Shown: piece by piece, positions 10,946 through 21,799 of the stretch
Layout: the number at the start of each line of letters is the position of its first letter
Position numbering within the stretch: position 1 is the stretch's first letter
Assembly: GCF_040183065.1 (NCBI RefSeq)
Contig: NC_091125.1
Coordinates: forward strand, 128,839,621 to 128,903,620
Length of the DNA: 64,000 nt
Direction: 5' to 3'
DNA from: Periplaneta americana
Lineage: Eukaryota; Arthropoda; Insecta; Blattodea; Blattidae
Notes under the pieces: model-generated
What the model saw: the letters and a program-made list of their open reading frames with translations, nothing else
What the model was told of the DNA's origin: nothing
The model's database searches: none
Translations under genes and position numbers: made by a program

Positions 10946-13550
10946 CTCTAATCTAGTCGTATTTGTACATAGTACATATTTTCATTCTTTCTTTGCAAAT
11001 ATGAATGAAATATGATACGAACGTAAGTAAATGTTATTTTTATTTTATTATTTACTTATTCTATTTGCGAATATTATTAAATATCACACGAGATTTTCAT
11101 AAAAGCAGGATTAAAACTTAAGGCCGAGTGTAGCCTCGAAGCACGAGTCCAGCTCGCTAACCTTCTGGCCACGTTGATTTTCGCGACGTTTTAATGAGTT
11201 GGATAAACTGGCGAATGAAATGGTGTAGCTCGTATCGAGTGAACAATGCTTTCTTCAAAGAAATCAATTATCCACAGAATTATTTCTATTTTCGGTGCTC
11301 ATTTCTGACCACGTCCGCCCTACCGCTTCCAGCACACAAGAATCAATACAAAAGATCACAAAACCGCAAACAACCGTCTTCTACCTGCTCTCGTGAATTG
11401 GACTTGTCAATGAGTGCCGAAAATGGGCAAATAATACACTGACTGGTCGTTACTGACATGATTTGGGACATTATTTCTTATGATTATATTTTTAATTCCT
11501 AAAACAGACCATGTTTTTAAGATTGATAGTAGTCTAATATTTGTTTATATTTCGACTGAATGTGAATGTCATTGCCAATGACCTTGCGCCCAACACATAC
11601 TAATACACAACAAAGTAACAAATGACTGCTTCAGCGTACCTATCGGGCAAAGTAAATAGTGACTGTACATTCTCATTTCAAAAAAATTAGACTCACAAAA
11701 CACATTTTTATATTCTTCCCGAATCCAGCCCTTCGGACGAACTCTTCCTTCTTTAAAATTTATCAAGTATTCTGTGTGCGTAAGTTTATTTAGGCTACTA
11801 TAAATAAAATTGATATAGTGCGAGTAATACTAAAAATATATGAAGTGAAAATGTTTATGGTTCTTTTGTGTTCCTATTTTTTGTTTAATTTTTAACTGTA
11901 ATTTACGTGACAACCAAATGCTAAAATACGAGATGGTAGCAATAAAAATGTTAGACTTACATATATATATATATATATATATATATAGATACAGGGACAT
12001 CATTTTATTTTTACTAACATTTTTAATATTAACTACATTTTAACCACGGCTACTGTTTAACTGCTTTTTTAACCGAGGTTGATGTACTTCGCCATAACTC
12101 TTGGGAAACTCGTTTAGTTGTAAAAATGGAGATCCAAAATGACAGTTCACCTTCCTGCTGACAATGAGAAGGTTGAAAAATCCGGGTTTAAACAGAACTC
12201 AATGGTATTCAAGCTTTTGACGGGACGGCAGGATAAGACAGAATGGCGAAGCAAATTCCTCAGAAAGATCCAGAAGAAAAACTTGGTAGAAGTTGTCTGG
12301 CTTCGTGAGACAAGGGTCAAGGTATACCTTTGGATCAACGCCGTTTGCTACCTACTTCCACGACTGGAGTTCGATGATACTGGCGTAAAATACAAACAAA
12401 TCACTTTACTAGGTACAGGAGGGAAGAAAAGTAGTTCATCTATTTACATAAAGTAGGAAATATCGCGATTTTGAGTGTGATAATTTTCATTAGATTTTGT
12501 TTAATCAAAATACAGTACAGTATTAACAATAAGTGTTTTTACTCACGAACTGAGTTATCCATGCGAACTATTCATTATGCAGTGTATATTATACTATCTA
12601 CAGCACATTAGCGTACGATATAGAGAATGAAGTTAAAATGAAAAATAATCATAATATGGATATTTAAACACATTTTTCAAAATGTTCATTTCGATACAGG
12701 CTTCAGTTCTTTTGTGCCTATTAAAGCACTATAGACTATTGCATCTAATTCCAATTACCAATTTCGTCCTTCATACTTAGTAACTCATGTTGAAGTAATT
12801 CTGTATCTACTCTATAAAAGAGTACCTTACGTACTGTAAATTCAATCTTCACTTCTGCCCGACCCGCACAGATAAAATTACTCAGACATGCTATCTACTG
12901 TCCGTCCAAGTGGTTATGTCGCAGGATCGTAGAAAGAGGGGGGGGGAAATCACGTGATAGTTAATTACTTAACGAGGGCCTTTTATTTAAGTTATTTTGT
13001 ACAGCTGCATAATATTACGTAGACGTCCAATTAATTCCTAACAGAAATTAATGTTTTCAGAAAAGAGCTAAGAAACCCCAGCCACTAGTTTTTACAGTGG
13101 AGCGAGCAGAAGCAGTGGGGGAAATCGGGATGCGACGTAGGCAAACGGTCGACAGTACCTGTGCGAAAATATGATTCAATATTGGAAATTTTCGTCACTG
13201 GAAAACGCGAACATATTTCTGAAACGTACTATGATCACTAACTCAGTACTGCGACCTTGGTTCTGTATGGACGACAGTTGGGTTGGAACTTCGTTAGTAG
13301 AAGGGGTGGGAGTGAAGTACATTCAAAAACTCAGGTACAATAAAAGTTGAAGTAAAAATAAAATGATGTATGTATATATATATATATATATAAGTCAATT
13401 GTTAAGATCGTGAATGAAACTTATCAACATCAGCTGTTTCATAACATCTAAAAAAATCACAATGATAGCTGAAAAGCATAACACGTGTAATACAATACTT
13501 GTAACATAATGATCTTAACAATTTGCATTAAATATTTCAAGTGTCACAGG
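10946..13550. other. no gene recognised; simple repeats
   Basis: It contains an (AT)n run at about 11959-11986 and a (TA)n run at about 13372-13392. An open frame at 12139-12456 (105 codons, ATG start, HLPADNEKVEKSGF...) has no family I recognise and no splice or promoter context. I note it only as an unassigned frame. Confidence 0.4.
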
Positions 13551-13557
13551 CGTAGCT

Positions 13558-14064
13558 CACAAGCAAACATTCTGATGGGGGCAGATAAAAAAATCAGTTT
13601 CCTCGAAAGAAAGAAAACACAATTTAATTGAAAAAAATTATTGGAACAGATAAAACAACTGTAAAGCTATTTTTCAACATATTTTCCACTGGAATTGAGA
13701 CATCTGTCATACCATAGGATCGACAAAGAGGTGCAGACCTGTTACACACTGGTTCCGATCCCAGGCGGCAGACTTCTACTACACAGAGCTACGGAAGTTG
13801 ATCCGACGGCATGACAAATGTCTCAATTCCGGTGGGAAATATGTTGAAAAATATCTCAACAATTTTGCTGTATCTGTTCCAATAAATCTTTCCATGAAAT
13901 TTTGTTTTCTTTCTGTAAACGGCCCCAAGGAAACTTATTTTTTACAGCCCTCGTAATTACATCCGAGTGGCCAAAATTTGTATAAGTACTTGTTTCGACA
14001 TTGTTAATGTGGTGGAAGAGAGAAAATAACATTTATCTGCCCGCTTCAGAATGTTTGCTTGTCA
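13558..14064. mobile_element. inverted pair of mariner 3' ends
   Basis: Outer inverted ends carry ACAAGCAAACATTCTGA at the left and its inverse at the right (TCAGAATGTTTGCTTGTCAG). Inner arms repeat the coding end of a mariner transposase in opposite orientation: CAACATATTTTCCACTGGAA near 13675 against GGTGGGAAATATGTTGAAAA near 13830. The result is a palindromic derivative of a mariner element. Confidence 0.75.
13738..13956 (+). pseudogene. mariner transposase C-terminal fragment
   Basis: The open frame reads WFRSQAADFYYTELRKLIRR then HDKCLNSGGKYVEK and runs to a TAA at 13954-13956. The DKCLN..G.YVEK ending is diagnostic of mariner transposases. Only about the last 70 residues remain and the catalytic domain is absent. 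The fragment forms one arm of the foldback at 13558-14064. Confidence 0.8.
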
Positions 14065-14644
14065 GTCGAAATGTGTGATTCGTTGTTTATTGAATTTTAT
14101 GCTCGACCGTGCCGAAATGTAGTAATTATACACCTGGTAGCAGTCCTTTAATGCATGTCATTAAAGTACACCTACTCATTAAAGTACAGGTGTTTTCAGC
14201 CAATGACAACTCAGCTTACAGGTGTTCAGCCAATAACAAGTCAGCTTTGTACCGTTATAAAACCGCAAGTATCGATTATTCTCGGATATGCAATCGAAAG
14301 AGAATTAGCGAAAAGTCACGGAGGCTGGAAATGCAATACTGTCGCAGAAGGTTATGTTCTGTTACTATAATAATTAGCGTTAATTGTAAATAATCTTCAA
14401 ATAAATTCAATTTGTCATCTCGTTTTTCAATGTCGAATTCAATAATCAAGGTTATACCAAGTTTAACGGGATTACACAAGGTCAATGCCATTATTGTTCC
14501 TCGGAAAAAATCAATACTTTCGCGTCTGCGCACATCTCACAATGCACGACAAGGTCACTTCCGATCTTGTCAGATACAAATAAAATGTATACATCTGAAT
14601 AACTTCAAGTTAGAAATATGGTCGAGTATAAAAAGTCGTATGAA

Positions 14645-14757
14645 ACTCGCCTATAATGGTAATTAAGAAGCTCGTATGAAAATTATGAAACTCGCTTGCG
14701 CTCGTTTCATAAACATCCATACTCGCTTCTTAATTACTATCATTATAGGCTCGTTAC
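14645..14757. repeat. palindromic ACTCG-rich hairpin
   Basis: GAAACTCGCCTATAATGGTA followed by ATTAAGAAGCTCGTATG pairs with CATACTCGCTTCTTAATTAC and CATTATAGGCTCGTTAC about 40 bp later. A looser relative lies around 41580-41700. It is probably a small foldback MITE. Confidence 0.6.
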
Positions 14758-15073
14758 ATAATGTAGTATTACAGCATTTGTTAAGCTTTCCTGTTGAGGT
14801 TACATAAGAATTGTAAATGCATTTAATCATTTTCATTAAATTAAATCAATGAAATAGTGTTAAGGCTTTGTATTAGTTCTTGTAATCCATAGTTTTTTTT
14901 ATTTATAAACTGATAATGTTCATATGTGGCCAATTTTCATTTTGGGAACGAATTTTCCTTATACCATAGGTTTAAATAATTCGATTATCGTTGTTTTGGT
15001 AACCGTAGCAGTTTTGTAGGAAGAATTAACGACGATCGAAGCTGCACTGCTGAGCTAAATGGAATGTCCGTGT

Positions 15074-15114
<41 letters not shown>

Positions 15115-15115
15115 C
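15074..15115. repeat. (AAT)n microsatellite
   Basis: About 13 uninterrupted AAT units. Confidence 0.95.
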
Positions 15116-15644
15116 GTTGTTCCTTCCCTCCCAGTGACTGTAAACTGTTTCCCGCAGTCTTCTGGATGATTTTCTAATGAATTTTTATCCTCTGAAGCTG
15201 TTAAGAATATACTGTATTTGCTGCAACTCGAATTCTCACATGAACTCTTGAGCAACGTTATCACCTTGAGACGCTGTATTATCTTCCAAACAGATGGGGT
15301 AACAGTGTTTGTTTTGCTGCTCGAATAACGCAGGTTGCGTGAGAACAGGTTCAATAAAGGCGTGATCATTTTAAAACGTTGTAAGAACTCTTGCGTCATT
15401 TGCTCTTATTTAAATGCTTAAATATTGAAGCACATGATTCGAGAGTAAGAAAGCCAACCTAAATTCCCTCCTATCAACTCTTTGGCTGAGGAGGAGTTCT
15501 CCGTGGACGTTTAGGTGTCATGTCATGAGTTATACGAGGATAAGGAGGGGTTCACTCCTGTTAAAACTAACAAGGCAACCTTCCACAACATTAGGTCGAA
15601 ACTGCCTTTTAAATTTCTGCAAAGGAATTTGCTGCAGCATCTGT

Positions 15645-15795
15645 GGTTCAAGCGCTAGCGCAGTGGTCTTTTATTCAGGCGGCCCGGGTTCGATCCACGG
15701 TCAGATCGTGATGAAATTAAATACATATCGAATCTCTTGTTTTAATGGTACAGTAAACGCGCCATCTTCATTATACCATCACAAGTCTTCATTAC
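15645..15795 (+). mobile_element. tRNA-like SINE head with short body
   Basis: GCTAGCGCAGTGGTCTTTTA followed by CCCGGGTTCGATCCACGG gives recognisable but decayed A- and B-box regions. The downstream body does not match families A-D in this window. Boundaries are uncertain. Confidence 0.45.
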
Positions 15796-15840
15796 TTTAA
15801 TATTGTTCCAGGCACTTTACATTTTAATATTAATATTAGA

Positions 15841-16019
15841 GGATAAAAATTCGCTCCGGCACCGGGGATCGAACCCGGTTCCTTAATTCTACGTACCAAG
15901 CGCTCTAACCATTGAGCTACGCCGAAGTTCAATCCAAAGCACTGGATCGAATCCCTCTCCTCCAGTGTTTTCCCTTTGTGACCGGGTTCGATCCCCGGCG
16001 CCGAAGCGAATTTTTCTCC
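15841..16019. mobile_element. mirrored tRNA-arm foldback element
   Basis: Arms of 38 bp: GGATAAAAATTCGCTCCGGC... at the left and its inverse ending ...GCGAATTTTTCTCC at the right. Both contain a T-arm/B-box (GGTTCGATCCCCGG). The left half, read on the minus strand, is a tRNA-like unit with a 7-bp acceptor stem (CTTCGGC / GCCGGAG), a D-stem (GCTC/GAGC) and a T-arm, but no good anticodon stem. The flanks TTTAATATTAAT (15823-15834 and 16020-16031) look like a 12-bp duplication. A smaller relative lies at 34536-34617. Confidence 0.65.
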
Positions 16020-16049
16020 TTTAATATTAATTGTTACCGTTACAGACGT

Positions 16050-17165
16050 ATTCTGTAGGACCAAAAAATTAAACTTTATGTAGATACTTTAAATTTTGCC
16101 AAGTTTTTATATTTGCTCTATTTTTTTAACGAATAATTAATTTAAATGTTCGTAGAATCTTCTACGCACTGTTTATATCCATATTCGTTTTCCTGCTATA
16201 AATCAAAATAAATAACAAATTTAACTAATCAAGAAGTTAGTAACACTTCTACATATCTCTTCACTCTTTTTTGCGCCCGTGTAAGTATTGAAATCGTTTT
16301 GAGTAACATAAAACTACTCTAGCTGCAGTCAGCGAACTGCACTGCTAGCTATGATTCAAACGAATAAGTTGTGAGGACTGGAAATCCCCGAAATCCAGGC
16401 ATGGTCACATGACTACAAAACAATCGGGCGCGTGACTGGATGCTCTAACTGTGCGAATGTTAAGCCCTCCAGAAGAAATGTACCAGTACACGATACGTCA
16501 AAAATGACGATTAGTAGAATTTACAACGTAATCGAACTTAATAGTACTAGCTATGTGTAAATAGCGGTTAACAGAAGCTCTGCTGTATACCGTAAAATGT
16601 TCTTTTGACTTTTCTATTTATATAATTGAAGACAAGCCAGATACCTACATTCTATTACTATATATTACAATTTTTAACTACGCTTACATCTGATATGAGA
16701 CGTTTGTTGTACTATCTGCCACTGTAATTCTATTCACGCCACTTAGTTCATACGTCTCATCTTCTTCGTGGCTACAATATTTTGTCTGGGCCCAAGTAAT
16801 ATTTGAGTTATAACTAACGGCTCAAGCGCAAATGGTTAATATTGCTCTGAGTGGCTAAAGAGCCGCGACCTCCATGAACTAAGTCGCATCAAAAGCGGGT
16901 ATAATAATTCAGTATGACAAAGAAAATTAAAGATAGGATTTCTCTACAGATCTTGCTCATGAGAAGTGAAGAATCACGTTTCTAACACACCTGAAACAAA
17001 AAGAGCTATTCCAATTTAGACTTAACGCTATTTTTTGAACCTGATTTTTGTATCTTAAAGTTCATATTGACAGCTATTTTAAATTTTCCTTAACAGTACC
17101 TAGATATACCTGTCCTGAAACAATACTATTTCTCAAACTAGAAAAATTGTGTTTAAAAAGACCAC
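16050..17165. other. AT-rich sequence, nothing recognised
   Basis: I see no coding exon, tRNA-like unit or inverted-repeat element in this stretch. Confidence 0.4.
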
Positions 17166-17171
17166 ATTATA

Positions 17172-17891
17172 CAGAGTGTTTCCGGGCTAGTGTTACAAAC
17201 TTTCAGGGATAATGGGGAAGGGCACATGTATCAAATTGAGATAGGAACCCTGGTCCGGAAATTACTGAGTCGAAAGTTATAAGCAAAAATAGTTGTGTGG
17301 AAATGAAATAATTTTATTCCTCTGTACACCTTATTTATGTGTATTTATCTACATCTTACACATACTGTATTCATCTGACGTTGTTTACGTTGTCTACTTA
17401 CAGTATTCCATTCAGTGCGCTGTCTGGGGGGTTGGGGGTAGGAAACTATACTAAAGCAATGCAAATGGCGTAATGTGTAACGGACATGGTCGGTCCTGAT
17501 ATGCACGTCTGTAGACAGCAGTGTATGTGTACAAGTTGCAGTGCCCAGTCGATCAGTCCTAGTGAAATGGAGAAGTACACGAGAGCGGAATATGCAGACA
17601 TGATTCTCGAATACGTTGAGCTCCAATGGGAACAGTAGACAAGCTCACAGATTGTATCGGTGCAAGTACCCACGTAGGAGACATCTGGCCCATACCATCT
17701 TTCCACGACTGTTCCAAAGGTTAAGGGAAGGAGGGCACGTGCCAAATTACAATTCCATTTCCACACAACTATTTTTGCTTATAACTTTCGACTCAAGTCA
17801 TTTCCGGACCATGGTTCCTTATCTCAAATAGATACATGTGCCCTTCCCCATCATCCCTGAAAGTCTGTAACACTAGCCCGGAAACATCCTG
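17172..17891 (+). mobile_element. mariner-like non-autonomous element with TA duplication
   Basis: Inverted ends CAGAGTGTTTCCGGGCTAGT and, from the right, CAGGATGTTTCCGGGCTAGT extend for more than 100 bp (AGGGATRATGGGGAAGGGCA, then ATAAGCAAAAATAGTTGTGT). TA flanks both sides (17170-17171 and 17892-17893). The interior keeps only the first part of a transposase gene. Confidence 0.85.
17567..17760 (+). pseudogene. transposase N-terminal fragment
   Basis: MEKYTRAEYADMILEYVELQ, then a stop, then in another frame YPRRRHLAHTIFPRLFQRLR and EGGHV. This matches the helical N-terminal domain (EYADM..., RRRPPNHRTF, LREGG) of insect Tc1/mariner-like transposases. The HTH and DDE parts are deleted. It is enclosed by the long inverted ends at 17172 and 17891. 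Confidence 0.7.
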
Positions 17892-18418
17892 TATATAAAC
17901 CATCCGGTGTAGGCCTACTGCTAGTCCAACAGCTACAGCGCATCGTCGTATTTCCACTCCGGAGACCCGATACAAATGGATTTTGTGGTGGACAAAAACA
18001 GTGATAGGGAAGTATTTCGGGTTAGGTCTACTTACGTTTCTCCAGTTCATTGTTTCACAATTTTTTATTTCACTATTATACATGAAATTAAATTATGGTC
18101 AAAATTGTAGCCTACTGTGCTAATTACTTAGCGACGATTTTGTTAATTTCTTTCTTATGAAACAGATTTTCAAAAATCCACTCGCCTAGTCATCATGAAC
18201 AAGTAATCTGTGATACGAAACGAGTGAATTTTCAGCCCCGTACTAGTTGTGACAGAATATTTATATTTGGTCTACAGGTCTGATGACAAGCATCATAGAG
18301 AGCTGTGTAAAACATGTTTACTCCAACGGCCTGACGAAAAGGAATTTCAAATGCAGTCGTAACGAGAAATTACTTTTTTCTTCTGTCTGCTCAGCACCGG
18401 GATGAAACTGCGTGTAAA

Positions 18419-19745
18419 CCAATAGTTCCCAAACTGTGGTCCTACGGGTAGTCCGTATATATTCAGCGTTCTTCTGACTAAAATTAACTAATAAAGGGGG
18501 ACAAGTGATTTCACAAGTTCAATACTGTAGTAAAAAAAAAAAGTATGTATACATTTTAAAATTGGACACATTTTCCAGAGGAAATCACATGGTAGGCCTA
18601 ATAATAATTATCTCTACATCCGCACGTCTTCAATTTGAGTTGCTGGGCAATTTCAGGCGAAGGTCATGCAGCACTTTCAGCTTATTTCTCTTCCTACTTT
18701 TGATTTTTACTAAACGTGAGAAGCCAAATTAAAAAAAAAAGTAGGTTGTCGGAAATAATAGTAAATATTTCAAAGCCCTATTGAACATCGCCTAATATCC
18801 TGGTTGGATTAGTAACCAATATTTTGAGAAAGGTTTTCATCGAAAATTGCTCTCGCAGCACCAACCGATGCAAGGTCGAAAAGCGTGTCAACTTCACAAG
18901 GTGGAAGACTGAAAGATTCAAAATCCATAAAAACAAACGGATTTCTGACCCATTCCTTGTTTGCATGGAAAATATTTCAAGTCTTCTTGCAACATTTTAA
19001 TGTGAGTATTGATTTTACCCACCAAATCGTTGGCTAGTTTCTCTTTAGACGAGTGTAGGAAATCTTGTAGCGTAAGGAAACAGTCAAACTCGCGACGTTC
19101 CAACCGTTAAGTCACAGATCAGTCTTCTTCCAAAATGCTGAAATCTTATCATGTATAGGGTAAAGATTGGTAATAATGTGATATGAGTAATATTGTGATA
19201 GTTCTTTTTAAGAAGTTATTACAATTTTACTGAGTGAGAGGAAGATCGTTTTTTTTTGCGTCAACGTATTAACCCCTTTACTCCCACTGTTCCCAAATGG
19301 GAACATGCATTATTTACGGCGTAAATGATTTGAGAGGACCAATAATCATCTTATTTTGTTTCTTAAGTGTCAATAAGTAGTAATATAAAAAACACCAACA
19401 TTTTTAATAAAAAATAATTTGGGCATAAATGGGTTAATATCAATTCTGAAATATTTATATTCCAATCATTGAAAGTGGCTTGGGATCAAATGGGTTAAGG
19501 GAATGTTCTTGGAGAAGTTTCTGCACAAAACCGGTCCTTTTCTCGCTCAGTAAAATTGTAATAAATTCTCAAAATTAACTATCACAATATTACCCGTATC
19601 ACAATATTACCAACCTTTACCCTAATGAAAGCTGTAACGGTAGCCCTGAACACTGACAAATTATTGAGGAAATCGAATATGTCACTCAGATATGCTATTT
19701 GAGCGAGCCATTCCTGAACTCGTCACTGAGCGCCAGCGCGTTTCT
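18419..19745 (-). pseudogene. hAT transposase remnant (ZBED5-like)
   Basis: Read on the minus strand: 19740-19630 gives IAYLSDIFDFLNNLSVFRAT. Then 19150-18920 gives KISAFWKKTDL..., REFDCFLTLQDFLHSSKEKL, LVGKINTHIKMLQEDLKYF, and about 18915-18810 gives LPPCEVDTLFDLASVGAARA. The order and motifs (LAYL.DIF..LN, KI.AF, F..FPTL.DFL, YF) fit domesticated-style ZBED/GTF2I-repeat hAT transposases. AGTTCCCAAACTGTGGTCCT at 18424 resembles a hAT end. Stops, frame changes and a 465-bp insertion at 19158-19622 make it dead. Confidence 0.7.
19158..19622. mobile_element. foldback MITE inserted in the hAT remnant
   Basis: Inverted ends GGGTAAAGATTGGTAATAAT and, from the right, GGGTAAAGGTTGGTAATATT. TA sits on both sides (19156-19157, 19623-19624). 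The arms extend through ATCACAATATTAC-type sequence and a TTACAATTTTACTGAG segment. It interrupts the hAT reading order, so it is younger than that element. Confidence 0.8.
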
Positions 19746-20496
19746 AACAAATACCTAACTGACACACTAATCAAGGCAGAGACAAAGATACAATTTCTCT
19801 TCCACACCAAATGCGGAAGAGAAACTGTATCTTTGTCTTGATTAGAGGGAACCAGATAGGGAGAATAAATTAATTATTGTTTTATAGGGATGATTTAGAC
19901 TAGGCCTATTAGCTACCAGAAGACTAACTTCACAGAAATTTCCATGAGCTACTTTATTATACAAGAAGACCGAGGACAGCTCAGACACTTGACGACTTCT
20001 CACCAAGAGGCATAGTGATTTGATCCCGGGAAGTGGTATTTCCCATATCGCTCCTTCCACCATTTATATTTGGGAAGTGAAGAGTGCACCATATAAATAA
20101 CTAATCAATTACCACATTTAATTTATCGCTTTTCTGACTTTGCCTTTTCGTAGTTCTTTTTCCCCCTTAGGCGAATTTCAAGGCAATAAAATATACCTCC
20201 ATGTGTCAATAATAATGTTATATTAAATTCTTCTCTTCCGTCGTTATTATTCTATTTCGTCATCGTCATATCTGTAACAATGGAGAATCATTACATTTAA
20301 TTCTAAATATATCATGGAGTTCGTTGAACGCAGCTTGTGATTAGTGTGTCAGTTTCTATTTATAGAACGATAAACCAATCTTTAACCTACTTTTTCTCGA
20401 GAGATGGGAAAAAAAAAGATTATCTTGTTGTATATTTTCCTACCATCAGTAAAATTAGAAGAGATATGCAGAAGGGATATGAAAGATATGTGTGGC

Positions 20497-20670
20497 CACC
20501 GGCGTAGCTCTGAGGCAAGAAGCTGATCTCCTGATCCGACGCTGATCTCGGACATGGCTTCGAATCCCGCTTAGGTTGATTACCTGGCTGAGTTTTTCCA
20601 AATTATAAGGCGAATATCCGGTAATACATGGCGAATTCTAAGTCTCACCTAGCAGAAATGCAATCACGAT
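20497..20670 (+). mobile_element. SINE family A, truncated
   Basis: GGCGTAGCTCTGAGGCAAGA head, CGAATCCCGCTTAGGTTGAT, then AAGGCGAATATCCGGTAATA. It stops where the MITE at 20675 begins, so its 3' body is lost or displaced. Confidence 0.75.
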
Positions 20671-20674
20671 ATCA

Positions 20675-21086
20675 CTACAGTCCCGTCGCTCTTATTTCCG
20701 GCAGCCAATCACGTTGCAGGTGGCTACATTTAAACGTGTGCGTCTTGCTATTCGCTGCTGATGAAGTTATGCACTTCCTAAGGCTCGATATATACTTAAT
20801 ATAATCGCCCACCATTTTTGTTCTTTCATTGGCGTTCGCAGAAAGCACACGAGGACATTATTTGCCGCTCAATTATTTGCTCAATTACAATGTGTGATTT
20901 ATTATTATAGGAGCTACGACATGATGTTTAACGGTGCGGCAAATAGATTCCTCGTCTAGTAGCTCGGCAACGAAAGAACAAAAATGGCAAACAATACTAC
21001 CTACCTAGACTTTATAGAGCCTTCACTTCCTAAGGCGTAAGCACAGAGGAGGAATCACGCCGGAAATAACAGCGACGCGACTATAG
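20675..21086 (+). mobile_element. MITE family M4, copy 1
   Basis: Inverted ends CTACAGTCCCGTCGCTCTTA and CTATAGTCGCGTCGCTGTTA. The interior includes CATTTTTGTTCTTTC, AATTATTTGCTCAATTACA and GGAGCTACGACATGATGTTT. A second copy in the opposite orientation is at 57150-57541. No coding sequence. Confidence 0.8.
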
Positions 21087-21309
21087 TTCTACCGATTCTA
21101 GATAACGTCGCAACTGATACAGCGCTGTAATGTAATATTAAAAATGTTGCTTGACTAACGTTCGTCATACCGGCCCTCTCATTTTGATTGATGTGTTCAA
21201 ATTTTTGTACTGGATCATTATATTGGAAGATTATGAAAAAATTATACAGTTATCAAGGTGATGCAAAGGTTCGTAGCGTCTTTACGCCAACACTGGAGTA
21301 GTTTTTCGA

Positions 21310-21770
21310 AGAAATCTTAGTTTTGAGTTCAAAAGTCGTCAAGCCATGTTTGTAAAGCATCTTCGTTATCAAAAAAGTTCCTTTAAACACTGTTGGGTAG
21401 AGAAATGAAAAGGTGGAAATCTAAGGTTGCAAGATAGGGATAATATGGGGCATGTGGAATCATCTCCCAACCAAGCTTCTGGATAGCTGCTTTTGTCATG
21501 TTAGCGGCGTGCGGGCGTGCATTATCGTGTTGTAGCAGCACTCGATCCAGTCTTCCCGGTCGTTTTGCTTCAATTGCGGTCGCAAGGCGTCTGAGTTGTT
21601 GGCAATAAATGTAATTCCTGGAAAGCAATTCGTAGTATACAACGCCTTCTTTATCCTATTAGACGCATATCTTCTGTGGATGGACACTAGCTTTTGTACG
21701 AGATGTTGTGTGTTAAAACGACAGAACCATTTTCTTGCAGTGCTTTCTCCGATGATATTCTCCCCGTACA
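21310..21770 (-). pseudogene. mariner transposase remnant
   Basis: Minus-strand frames give IKKALYTTNCFPGITF, then AIEAKRPGRLDRVLLQHDNA followed by RPHAANMTKAAIQKLGWEMI and PHAPYYPYLATLDFHLF. HDNARPH and the YSPDLAPSDFHLF-like block carry the second and third catalytic residues; the third is in an altered LATLDFH context. Frame breaks show it is inactive. It is SETMAR/mariner-type, a different lineage from the remnants at 6-9 kb. Confidence 0.8.
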
Positions 21771-21799
21771 GTACATAAATGTTTCAATCCGCCTCTCCT

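Noticed and set aside
12139-12456. 105-codon ATG-led frame on the plus strand
   Set aside because: No recognisable family, no splice sites or neighbours in support; the opposite strand is also open, as happens by chance.
15855-15932. Genuine tRNA gene on the minus strand
   Set aside because: Acceptor stem, D-arm and T-arm pair, but the anticodon stem does not, and the unit is part of a foldback element.
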